A stretch of DNA of 64,000 bases. Source: Phytophthora sp. 'mugwort' (taxonomy: Eukaryota; Oomycota; Peronosporomycetes; Peronosporales; Peronosporaceae). Shown here in pieces: positions 54,530 through 64,000 of this stretch (positions within the stretch are counted from its first letter, which is position 1; every line of letters begins with the position of its first letter). The notes beneath the pieces were generated by a model that saw only the letters and a program-made list of their open reading frames with translations, searched no databases and had not been told where the DNA came from. The position numbers were made by a program, and so were the translations under genes. The stretch spans positions 248,001-312,000 of the forward strand of contig JAUCEF010000002.1 in the NCBI GenBank assembly GCA_033558025.1, in the 5' to 3' direction.

Positions 54530-56111
54530 CTTGGCAATGGTACTCGCACACCAGAATCGTCTGTTCAGCTTGAGGAGCAGGATCATCTCGAGGTGCACTG
54601 GAAGCATTCCTCTGTCGATGATGCGAAAGCGTGTGCTTGGCAACGCTGAAAAGCCTCTCAGCGATGTTAGAAGTTGGAGGGATGGCGCGAACCCCTTCAA
54701 ACGGCTTCCGCGTCGTCCTTGCTTCTTCGTCGCCGAAAGCACCTTGTCCGCGAAGCCTTGATGGCGTCCGTCCCTCGCCCTAGATATAGGTGGTTCTGCT
54801 ACAGGTACTGTCTCAAACGGGTGCAACATTATCAGCTGGTCTTCCGTTTACTTGTCGGTCTTCCCTGCCTACGCCACCACTCATGCCCATTCAAACTCGG
54901 AATGCTTAACAATGAGTGCATCGGTGTCGAGATAATTGCTTACCTCGGGGTGCTTCTCGACGAGCATCAAAGATGTCACGCACGTCGAGGAGCGTCACGG
55001 TGTCCTCTTGCAGCTGCAAGATCGCGGACTGAAAGTCGCCCGCTCAATGAGCAAGCTTTTCAGACGATTTATTGTCTTCGCTTCAGCATTAACGACAATA
55101 TGTCGTCGTCATTCAGATCAAGAGCAGACCGCAACTGAAGTAGCGCTCAATCGTCTTGTACGTCGAGCTCCACCTTGTCGCTTGACGAAGCACAGGAAGC
55201 AAATTTGTCGTTTTTCTATAAAAGCAAACATTTTAGAAATAAAAAGCCAATGGGATAGATGACCAATTTGCACCGAAACTTTACCGGAGATATGCAGTGT
55301 TGCTAAGATCTCGCAGCTTCTTCATGAGCTGTTGTAGCTGGTCCAACTGGGGTTCGTAGTCGACTAGGAACAGGGTTACCGCCAAATTCAGGCGATGGCT
55401 AGCGCACCAACAAATGGAACTTGGAGCAAATTAAAAGCTTCGTGTTGACAGAGCAGTTGCCTGCGACGAGGAAAGAGATACAGCTGATGTCTCGTTGAAA
55501 GAAATGCAAAACGCCCTTGAGAAAAGTCACATGGCTCTCTGCCGTGTGGTCTTCAGCATTTCCGTCCACAAGCGGGGACATCGCAAGTAGCACCTTTCAG
55601 AGCTGGTCGTGCCCGAACACGGCGAAGACGGCTTCGTAATGCTCCGAATGGAACTACACCCGTCAATGATAATACCAAATATGACAGGGAGGAGTTCGCC
55701 GATCGCAGTCTCGACTTCCTTGATGAGCAACGTAGCGTACTTCAGCGGCGTTTCGGTGGAAATGCACTTAATGACGGTGCACTTGTCGACGGTGGGATCT
55801 TCGCAGAACGAAAACGGCAGGTTGCACTCCGTTACGAAGTCCATCCAGAAGTGCACGGTCTGGCTCTTCTGGTCGTGGAAGGTCACGAGTGTGCCGGAGT
55901 TAAACTCGCTGTTCGTCATCGTGACGACGTAGTCAGGGTGCTGCTTCAAAACGTGGCTGAAGATGTTGGAGTAGCCAGTCTTCAGGTCTTGCTTGCGATC
56001 GGTGCTGCACTGGCAACGAAAGTGCTCTGTGGGCTCCACTTGAGCATCAAGCACCGGCGTGAAGAAGTATTCGCAGACCTGTTTGGTCGTGAAGTGGGTT
56101 GCTTGGGCCAT
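54530..56111 (-). pseudogene. Decayed hAT transposase interrupted by Gypsy B
   Basis: The reading starts at the ATG at 56,111 ('MAQATHFTTKQVCEYFF') and contains a degenerate BED-type finger ('HFRCQCSTDRKQ', 'VLKQHPDY'). A hAT core segment follows ('PLKYATLLIKEVETAIGELL', then 'VIFGIIIDGCSS' near 55,680-55,660, with the conserved Asp). Broken pieces lead to the dimerisation region 'PPTSNIAERLFSVAKHTLSH' at about 54,690-54,630. The remaining tail is cut by Gypsy B at 54,514 and may continue beyond it at 47,475. Frameshifts and stops make it inactive. Confidence 0.7.
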
Positions 56112-56886
56112 TGTGAAAGCGACGATGAGACCATTTAGGCAGATGCTCGACACACCACAAGCTCTTGCTCTGCAGCCACCCAAAGCTAGGGCGTATTTAC
56201 GTAAATCTGGTGGCTATTGAGGACGGTCGTGGACAACTTCTCTGTAAAAACAAATATCGGTTAAAACCATTTAAAACTAAATTACTGGTCCAAAAAGCAG
56301 CTTTTTCTTAAATCATCTATTGAGTGGTAGATACTGTATTGAAGTTTCAATGCAGTGATTATTTCGGAGGGCCTGCCTACACTGCCCGCCAAGTGGTTAC
56401 GCACACTCACTTTAGCAGGCATGTATCGGTAATAGGAACTTCTAGGACATTACGTGTACGTTTTGTTAGTATATGCTAATTCTTAGCTTGATCGGTATCG
56501 AGAGTAGGCATAACGTTTCTAAATATTTCGAATATCCAGCCGTTACTTCCATCGATGCAACCATTCTATAGGGTTAAAGCACAAGGAATTAGCGAATGCG
56601 TTACACGCTGCCGCTTATAGCAAGAAAGACGACTTTAATCAACGACGAAATCTCCAGGGTATTGAATTTAATAGTATGGATCGCCTCTATTTTCAAAAGG
56701 TATTTTTTCAAATTTAGGTCAGTATCGGCTTGAGATCTACCTTTATAATAACAGTGTTTGACATCACTCAGTAGTCGTAAAGGAAGAGGATGACAGAACA
56801 TAAATGATGCAGATCTGTGTATTAAACCTCAGCTGAGGTTATTTCGCGAGTGTCCTTTGACAGCCATTCTCAAACTTGCAGCCAAT
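56112..56886. other. Unassigned spacer
   Basis: I see no gene. An AT-rich minus frame at 56,801-56,601 has no motif. This is where base composition starts to turn AT-rich toward the right end. Confidence 0.4.
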
Positions 56887-57165
56887 ATGACACGTGAAGT
56901 GTGGTTCCAGCTGGTTGATGGAGAAAAGGCAATGCGGTGACGTCAGCCGACTGCGTTGGTTGCGCTGATGATGCTCGTGCGGCTCAACTCCGACATGCAG
57001 TGAAGGTGATGTACAGCGACAGTAACCTTGCAGGCACTGACGCGTTCGACCTCAGAGTCTTCGAGAACCGGGCGGCGACGAAGCCGCTGGCAGAAGATGC
57101 GTTGATTGGGTCGTTTGGTGGTTCAAGGCAAGATGCGCTCATTTGCAAGTGCCTGATATGAATGA
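56887..57165 (+). pseudogene. Broken Crinkler-like (CRN) N-terminal header
   Basis: An ATG at 56,887 begins 'MTREVWFQLVDGEKAMR', which stops at 56,938. The continuation in another frame reads 'LRHAVKVMYSDSNLAGTDAF', 'DLRVFENRA' and 'LAEDALIGSFGGSRQDALI'. This order matches the ubiquitin-like header of a family of oomycete CRN effectors, which usually ends in ...DALIVVVP. Here the last part is disrupted. No C-terminal effector domain follows, because Maverick-like sequence begins shortly after. CRNs are host-cell-directed proteins of pathogenic oomycetes. This copy is a fragment. Confidence 0.5.
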
Positions 57166-57369
57166 AGGTAGGTTATCATGTGTGTTTGTGACTGCCGTTG
57201 CTGATAAATAACTTGTATTTTTTTGGTGAAGGCAGTTGGGATTATTCATTGGCTAAGCTATGGTGGTCGTACTTGGCGGCATTTCTGACGCCCTCGGACA
57301 AGCGTAAAAAAAGGACCTATAGTAGCTCATGTTGTGGGTGGACTATTTTATCTGAATAGTTTTATTCTG

Positions 57370-60300
57370 CTGGGTTGCGGAACAAGTCACGTGTCCATAT
57401 GCCCAATAACTGGTTTAATAAAAAGCGCCAGCCACCTCCATCAGAACTGCCACTGATTCAACAAGAATATAATAAGTTTCCTAAGACAAGCAATAAGTGC
57501 GTCTTTCATTGCATTGCCTACCACACTCAATCGATCCGAAGAAAGCTATCGGAGAATACAAGCTCTGGTGAAGGAGCCATTCAATCGCTACTGCTCTTAC
57601 AAGGGACTTAGCTACTCGACGAAGTTCTTCCGTAATTTTAAGCCGATCGATCTTCTGCAGGTTGATTAGATGGAAGAAGGCCTCAAGCTCAGCATCAATG
57701 TAAATACAATGGATGTGGAGTCGGGAAAAGTTGGATGCATCTGCGCGTCGTATTAGAAATATGAACGTCCCAATATTTTATCTTACGAGAATCATGCTCT
57801 CTATATCAGTAATCTGGATATGCTCTAAAGCGAGTATCAATGTCCAAAGTGTGAGATGATTTTCTTGAGATTCGACAAGTTAAAAAATCATAAGAAAAAC
57901 GATGGGAGCTTGTCAACATTGAGATTTTTCCAGCTGAGCCAACTATCTACAGACCACCTCAGAACACTATTAAATCGATGCTCACGAAATACTCCTTTAA
58001 AAATATTGATCAATACATTGATCGCTTTACCGTGTATGATTGGAGGTCATACTGAAGCCGACGGGTATCTAACATGGTGAAAGCACTATCTTCACGAATG
58101 TATCGGTAGCAGATAGTCTGTCGGGGGATGTACGATGCTTTGTTAATGCTGAGCCGAAAGCTATGCTAAAATCATATGTTTAACTACATTAAGGAACTCG
58201 GTTTACATATCCATAGTACAATGTCCAAAAGCATGCCTCCATTCTACAGAAGATTATCAAGCTCATGGTTTTAGTGGTTTGGAGATCCTTGGTTTAAAGC
58301 TTGGGAAGAAGTGCTCAATAGATGACATTGATAAAAAAACTGGATGAAGGATGGGACTTATGTCAGTTTCTTCGCTTTCCATAAAAAAAAATGGATTCGG
58401 AAAGGAGAGGTCATATTACGGTTAAATCAAGCAACAGCTCAATCAAGTACCAGTATTGGTGTTTAACTCTGGTAGATACGATATCAATTTGATTAAGAGC
58501 GACCTGGTCGCCGTTATTAGTACGGAGAACATCAAATCTATGATCAAGAATCCGAGCTACATGTGCATCGCTATCTCAGACCTGAAGATGCTTATAATAT
58601 GCAAATATGTTCCTGCTGAAAGAAGCTATGAGAAATATCTTAGTACATATATCGGTGAGTGTGAGTGCAAAGACAAGATTCGCTGTGTTTGTGGCCTGGC
58701 TAAAGGGTTATTTCCATATGAACACATCAAATTATCCGATCTACTCAATCAGCCTCTCTACCTTCAAAATCGGATTTTGACAGTGGTTTCCGAGCGACAA
58801 GCATTAGTAATGTGGAATATGAACGGGCCACGTTCGTTTGGAAATATTACGAGATGAAAACAGTCAAGGATCTCCTGATCTGGTACAATAAATTAGATGT
58901 TGTACCAAGGTATTTTATTAAAGCTATCGAGGCTCAGCGTGAACTATTCAAGCGTTTTGATCTCGACATGACTGACGGGGTCTCGCTTCCGGGTCTCTCG
59001 GAGAAGGTTATGGATCAAACCTGCTTCAACGAACTTCAACACCCTCTAAATGTACCTGCTAAAGCTTTCAGATTCTCAGCTAAGCGTATGAATGGCTACA
59101 AGCACCAAGGTGTTGATGCCAAGCGTAAGTTCAATATTACGCTTGAGCACTTGGACATTTTGCTTAAACGGCAAAAATATCTTTGTGGTATATGCTGGTG
59201 TCAGATTACTGTCGACACTGCTTCAGCCGATCGGGTCCATAAAAAATTGGGGCACATTGACGGTAATGTTCTCTTCTCATGTGTTCAATGCAACGTCGCA
59301 CGCTAGAACATGTCTCTCAGTGGGTTCAGATTCAAGAAGCTACTTGAATTTAACTCAGACACACTTGTGTACTCGAGTGATCGTGAGGAGAAAGACATAT
59401 ATGGTGAAATGAAGACCAATATCGCTGGCGGACCATCAATCATCTTCAATCGTACGCTAATCGCAACGAGACAAAAATTCGTGGCGACAAGCTTTGTAAG
59501 AAGATCATTGGATACGGAGGTAATGCGCTGTACTTATGGGCGCTCAGTAATGAGATGCCGCGCGGATGATTGACCACTATCGAGACTTATCCCGGTATCG
59601 TCGAAGACATCAAGGCTGACAAGATATTTGGCTTCCTTGAATGCGACATTCGTACACCAGAGCACCGAAAGAATATTTCAGCGAGATGACACCAATTTCT
59701 TAGAATACTCTAATCGATTGCATCGATGAGACTATCATTGGCTCGCACATGTACGAGTACAACCAGAATCGTGGAAAAACCCGAGCGAAACCAGCTCGCA
59801 AGTTAATGGGTAGTTACTTCGTTAAGAAGATTCTAATCTATGCACCGCTTCTCAAATGGTATCTAGCCCACGGGATGAAATCACAAAACGTACTCATTCA
59901 TAAAGGCCAGTTCTCACAAGGCGTTTGGTCCATTCATGGATGCTGTGTCGAGCGCACGCCGTGTCTGTGACGAAGATAAGAGTAAGGCTATGACTGCTAA
60001 GATGATGAAATTTGTTTCTTAAATTGGTTGGCAACTCCGCTTTTGGAGGAGAGTAAGCATAAACAAGTCAAGTATGAGTCTAAGGAAGCTAAAATCAAGT
60101 CCTCCTCCAATCCATAAAACGTGAAGTGTATTGATCACTTCACGTGTCATGGATTGGAGGATCTGAACGATTCTTGTGAGATAACTATGATTTCAACGAC
60201 CTTTTGTATTGGAGCAGAGGTTGATTTACAAAGTCGTTATCCTTTTTTATAAGACAAAGAAATAAAACTTCTAAAACAAACGAAGATTTAAAAAAAATAG

Positions 60301-60937
60301 AAATTCTCAATATAAGAACGTCGTCTTAATAACAAGAACCCAATCCATTTGGCCATTATCTTCTATCAGCTTGCTAAGCTTCGCATTCTCGAGTTCTACT
60401 ATGATTGCATTGACTCTTTCTTTGATCAAAGCGATTACCAATATCAGGAGATGGCCGCGAACTCTGCCTACATCGCTTTTAGCTGCAACAAACCATTTCA
60501 GGAGAGCGTGAAACCTGAGCTACGTGAGCACTTTGAACAGCACAAGATTGGTTTCCACACGACTATAACACGGAAGTAGCGAAGTTTGATCGTCGAACCC
60601 TGGTCTGTTCAAAGATGAGTCATACGCGATGCCATGGTTTCACTATCAAGTAAGAATTATATTTGCTATCTTCCAGACGAGTTATATAAGGTGAAGGTTT
60701 CAGCTAAGGTGTGCAACAGAGTCGGGGTCGCAACGAGAATGTACGTAACCCATTGGGGTTTGAGTCAGTTCTCGCGATCGTATCACACTTCGAGGTACTA
60801 ACAAGGGATTTAGACTATTAAAAGAAACTAAATCAATCATCTGGACATACAGTCAGACCAAAACTGCGTTGTCATATTTCTACGATAAGGGGCAGGTGTC
60901 TTCGAATGGCATTTCAACGATCCCCCTTAATATTTAG
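57370..60937 (+). pseudogene. Family-B DNA polymerase (DNA_pol_B_2 type), catalytic residues lost
   Basis: The domains read in order through many frameshifts: an N-terminal 'KCVFHCIAYHTQ' segment (about 57,500), a C2H2-like 'CPKCEMIFLRFDKLKNHKK' (57,840-57,895), and an exonuclease part with 'VFNSGRYDINLIKSDLV' (58,456-58,508). 'DMTDGVSLPGLSEKVM' follows (58,968-59,010), then the HNH-like module (59,150-59,306) and the palm. In the palm, motif A reads 'GYGGNALYLWALS' (about 59,510), where an Asp is expected for the second Gly. The 'MMKFVS' region with a nearby 'GNSAFG' remnant is at about 60,005-60,045. Motif C reads 'EMAANSAYIAFS' (60,448-60,483), where the expected DTDS has become AANS. Loss of both catalytic Asp positions means it could not polymerise even if the frame were whole. 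Confidence 0.75.
59150..59306 (+). other. HNH-like zinc module embedded in the DNA polymerase
   Basis: Between exonuclease and palm, in one uninterrupted frame, lies 'LLKRQKYLCGICWCQITVDT', then 'ADRVHKKLGHIDGNV' and 'SCVQCNVAR'. The C-x2-C, the D-R-x(n)-G-H-I and the final C-x2-C-N match an HNH nuclease fold with zinc ribs. Its location within the polymerase gene is unlike an ordinary inserted gene. Confidence 0.55.
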
Positions 60938-60999
60938 GGAGAAAGCTTTGGTCGAAAATGGAAGGATGTACATTTTTTTAATTGATTACAATATACATA

Positions 61000-61945
61000 A
61001 TGGCTGAGCTTCTGAAGAAACTATACTATGATCCAGAAACCGGACATGCTGCTGCTCGAGCTCTGTATGAAAAGCGAGAAGTTAGACCCCAAAATATCTG
61101 CCTGATATTCAACGCTTCCAGGACCAGAAAAAACACTACGATGGGTTCAAGATCACGTTCCATAATCCAAATTCATGGCAGATGGATCTCGGCTTTTGGG
61201 AGACCCGACCAAAACTGACAGTTATCAATATCAACTCACGGATTCGCTACGCTAAGTTACTTAAAAATACGACTGCATCAATCGTATTGCCTTCGCTAAA
61301 AGATTTCATTCAATATCATAAAGCAGAAATCATCGCCAGCGACAATGGTAGCGAGTCCATAAACAAACAAGCACAAGCATGGCATCAATCCAAAAAGATC
61401 GAGCACTACAACAACGAGCCAGGAGATCACGGAACAATGGGAAATATTGTGCGATTCAAAAGAACGATAAAGCAGAGGCTAACTAAGATATCACCCAAGA
61501 AGGTTACACAAAAGAGATTATCAGCGACATTATTGTTAACTATAACGACACTATTCACAAATCTATTGGAATGACCCCAAACGAGGCCAAAGGTAAGGTC
61601 GTGGAGCCGGATCACAATCAAGAGGAAGCTGATAAAGATGACAACGAATTTGAAGCACGAACACATGTACTATACCGACTCAAGAAGCAACCAATCAGCA
61701 AAGCGTCAGCCAACTGGAGCAAGACTGTGTATACGATCGTCGGAACAGATGGTTACCGAGTACAAATCAGGTCCAGAAATGGTCATACGCTCTACAAGGC
61801 GACAGGTAATTTAAAAATGATACAATCAGAGACAACTGACGCCACTATCAATCGTGGAGATATCCTCGAAGCTGAGAAGATCTTAGATCATAAAATGATG
61901 AAGAATAAGAAGCACAAAATTCTTAATCAAATGGATCGGTTATGA
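61000..61945 (+). pseudogene. Retroviral-type (rve) integrase of the Maverick-like element
   Basis: The start is at the ATG at 61,000 ('MAELLKKLYYDPETGHAAAR'), a leader typical of these integrases. The core shows 'WQMDLGFWETRPKL' (first Asp, about 61,173) and 'IIASDNGSES' (second Asp, about 61,330). 'GTMGNIVRFKRTIKQRL' (about 61,433) is where the catalytic Glu of 'IERFNRT' should be but Val is found. 'NYNDTIHKSIGMTPNEAKGK' follows (61,540-61,598). The C-terminus (61,571-61,945) holds an SH3-like part 'NWSKTVYTIVGTDGYRVQI'. Frameshifts lie near 61,080, 61,190 and 61,500. It would insert the element's DNA; this one is inactive. Confidence 0.78.
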
Positions 61946-62653
61946 TCATTCAATGTGGGAGCCACAAGACAATCTCCGCTTGGTCAATAAAAACAGAAGA
62001 TCAACTCTCGAAAAGGAGTACTGGGATTAAAATATATGTACATAAATTTCGAGGCATAACCAGCTTGGGAATAATTTGATAGAGACGTCCGCTGTAAGCT
62101 TTGACTCAAGAATATTACACCAATATTTTCGTAAGAATTTAATATACGCCTTCATATAGATTTTGAGAGTATAGAAATGCGTAAGAACTGCATAGAAAAA
62201 GATCGTGAACGTTTTAAACTACAGCGAAAGTTGGGGTCATTCAAGTAAGCAGAATTAAAGACGACTTGCGTAATCTTGATACCGTATCCAATTTCCGCGA
62301 AACGATTGTAAATGTAAGTACCAGCGAAAATTAGAATCAATATTTGGCGTCTCGTTTCATTGCATTAAGAAGCGTTACTTCAATCTGCTCAATGAATGAA
62401 GTCATATATGTCATTCGTACACATTGTTCACCATGATTCAGTTATGCCGTGCTACTGGTAATTTCAACTACTCATTTTTATGATACGCATGATATAGCCA
62501 CAATGTTCCCCCATTTTAAATCCCTCGCTCAGAGAGCAAAAGCGGTAGGAGCTTCTTGAGCGCGCCCGACGACGTGCTAAACAAGCTAACATCTAGCGCA
62601 CTATGTATGAAGTTGCATCGTGGTCTGCGATGCCGATAAAACTATTAACTTAG
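61946..62653. other. AT-rich spacer in the Maverick-like element
   Basis: No reading frame with recognisable motifs. A short minus frame (62,340-62,152) is likely chance. Confidence 0.4.
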
Positions 62654-64000
62654 ATGAGACACTATTATCAACATCAACCCAGACAGATTCGTCTGAGGCT
62701 TAAAAAAATTCTGGGTGATAAATTCTCCCAGACAAACCCTGGGGACTCATCAATTCCTGATGTAAATGATAGACCAGTTATGGTAGATGCCGAAGTTGAT
62801 AATAGTGCTAGAACAAAGAGCACATCAACGAATACAAATCGACTCAATATAACGGATCGAAACATACAGGATCAACCTAAAACATATGATGTTGTATTAA
62901 TAATACTCCACATATGGTGGATGCTGCAATAAAAACGATTTTCCATCGATTCCAACAATAATAAATGCTGCGCCATCAACAGAAAGAGATTCGAACGCAA
63001 ACAATGTTAATACGAAAGAGCAAGTTCATTCCAGAGATTAGATTAAAAATCTGTATATAGAAAATCCAAACGAGGCTTCTATTGGAACTCATCCCATTAA
63101 GAAAAAGACGGGTAAACAAGGAACAAAGTATGCTATAAGAGAAAAAGGTTCTCTCATCGTAGTACATACTGAGAAGAAATACAAGGTTAAGATATTGACT
63201 GGGTGGCTGCTGAAGAAATAAGTAGGGATATCTTATATGAAGGTGAAAGCAACTCAATCGATAAAGTTGGAGTCATGCGTGGTGAAGAAACTCGAGCGCA
63301 AACACTCAAGCGATTAGAGAAAAAAAGAAGCTAACTGGCGAAGAATTAGAGGAGCTCGATGTTATCCTTAGACTACCTGACATTCACTTCGATCGAAAAT
63401 TAACGTCAACAACAGCTGACAATGAACAGAGTCGATTCCAGTTGCTTTGGATTATTTTAAAAAACATGGAAATTTTAGAGTCTAATGGCTTGATAAAGAG
63501 TGTTGTCTAGAAAAGATGTATATATATGCCGGAAACAATCTCAAACAATATGCTTAGGTTGAAAAAGGATCCATCGATGTGTATGGAAAATAACTAAATT
63601 GAAAACACCCAGCATCAAATAAGAAGGTGGATTCGAAATCAACACTAAGAGCCTTTTTGGAAATGATGAAGAGCCGGGGTTTAGAAATCTCTATGGTGGG
63701 ACAAATTGATGTTGAAAGGACTATTAAATCATATGAAGCTACTTCTGTTGATGACGAACGAGAGGCGCGCCATGATGTTAAACTGGAATAGACGAAGACA
63801 TGGATAAAAGTTATCTATCTCCGACGGCGAAACTAAGAAACTGCTGCATGAGAGCTTCTTAATGAGAAAGTTATGATTCTATTTCGTCTTCAACATGTTG
63901 TAATTCAGAAATGGTGTAAAACCCCATCCAACTTAATATTTTGGTTCCCCAAGTGAGGGAAAATATCTACATATCAGAAACAAGGAGAACAACGTTGTTT
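62654..64000 (+). pseudogene. Unassigned Maverick-region reading segments
   Basis: A 92-codon frame (62,654-62,932) starts 'MRHYYQHQPRQIRLRLKKIL' and is basic then Asn/Thr-rich. Further coding-like pieces follow: 'HPIKKKTGKQGTKYAIREKG' (about 63,090), 'GEELEELDVILRLPDIHFDR' (63,340-63,400) and 'LRAFLEMMKSRGLEISMVGQ' (about 63,645-63,705). Together they look like one or two eroded structural or accessory genes of the element. I cannot match them to a capsid, protease or ATPase. Confidence 0.4.

Larger units (their letters stand above)
57300..64000 (+). mobile_element. Maverick/Polinton-like (endogenous virus-like) element, decayed and open on the right
   Basis: From about 57.3 kb the sequence is clearly AT-richer than the rest of the window. 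It carries, on one strand, a protein-primed family-B DNA polymerase remnant (57,370-60,937) and a retroviral-type integrase (61,000-61,945), followed by unassigned reading segments. The pair polymerase plus integrase is the hallmark of Maverick/Polinton elements and adintovirus-like integrated viruses. I did not find terminal inverted repeats, so the left limit is uncertain and the right limit is beyond the window. No major capsid or packaging ATPase was recognised. Confidence 0.75.

Noticed and set aside
55609..56138. Plus-strand frames opposite the hAT transposase.
   Set aside because: The minus strand has hAT motifs over the same interval; the plus frames show none.
1..64000. CRISPR arrays, ribosomal RNA genes or replication origins.
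   Set aside because: No regularly spaced repeats, rRNA cores or origin-like structures were seen.

Overview
The window looks like nuclear DNA from an oomycete, most likely a Phytophthora or close relative. The reasons are short GT-AG introns of about 50-90 bases, initiator-like motifs just upstream of start codons, a Crinkler-type protein header, and oomycete-style pogo, Crypton, LINE and chromodomain Gypsy remnants. Nothing bacterial is present: no operons, no Shine-Dalgarno spacing and no CRISPR. No search could be run, so family names rest on motifs read by eye.

Layout. Bases 1-34,000 are a graveyard of transposable elements. It holds three decayed pogo-like (DDE_1) transposases, a tRNA relic, a PIF/Harbinger transposase, a 370-bp MITE, a pogo element with readable inverted repeats (13,775-16,166) broken by a tRNA-headed retroposon, a Gypsy element with intact LTRs and target duplication (16,369-24,650) stuffed with two LINE remnants, a Crypton recombinase (about 24.9-26.5 kb) and another LINE (27.6-31.0 kb). 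Bases 34,600-47,030 are a compact gene island with six apparently genuine host genes: a Cys/His plus basic nuclear-type protein, a six-repeat zinc-finger protein of the oomycete 'WRKY19-like' kind, a CCT-motif protein, a seven-exon C2orf69-family protein, a membrane-anchored coiled-coil protein and a five-exon Sec1/Munc18 protein. Bases 47,476-54,519 are a nearly full-length chromodomain Gypsy element that carries an antisense reading region. It is followed by a decayed hAT transposase (54.5-56.1 kb), a broken Crinkler-like header (56.9 kb) and, from about 57.3 kb to the right edge, an AT-rich decayed Maverick/Polinton-like element with a family-B DNA polymerase containing an HNH-like zinc module and a retroviral-type integrase.

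How it fits together. The island genes are not an obvious pathway. Sec1 serves vesicle fusion, the coiled-coil protein is probably a secretory-pathway membrane protein, C2orf69 relatives are mitochondrial, and three others look like nuclear regulators. The arrangement, a small gene island between nested repeats, matches the known 'two-speed' architecture of Phytophthora genomes. The most unusual content is the Maverick-like element, the Gypsy insertion into the centre of a palindrome, and the antisense region inside the second Gypsy element.
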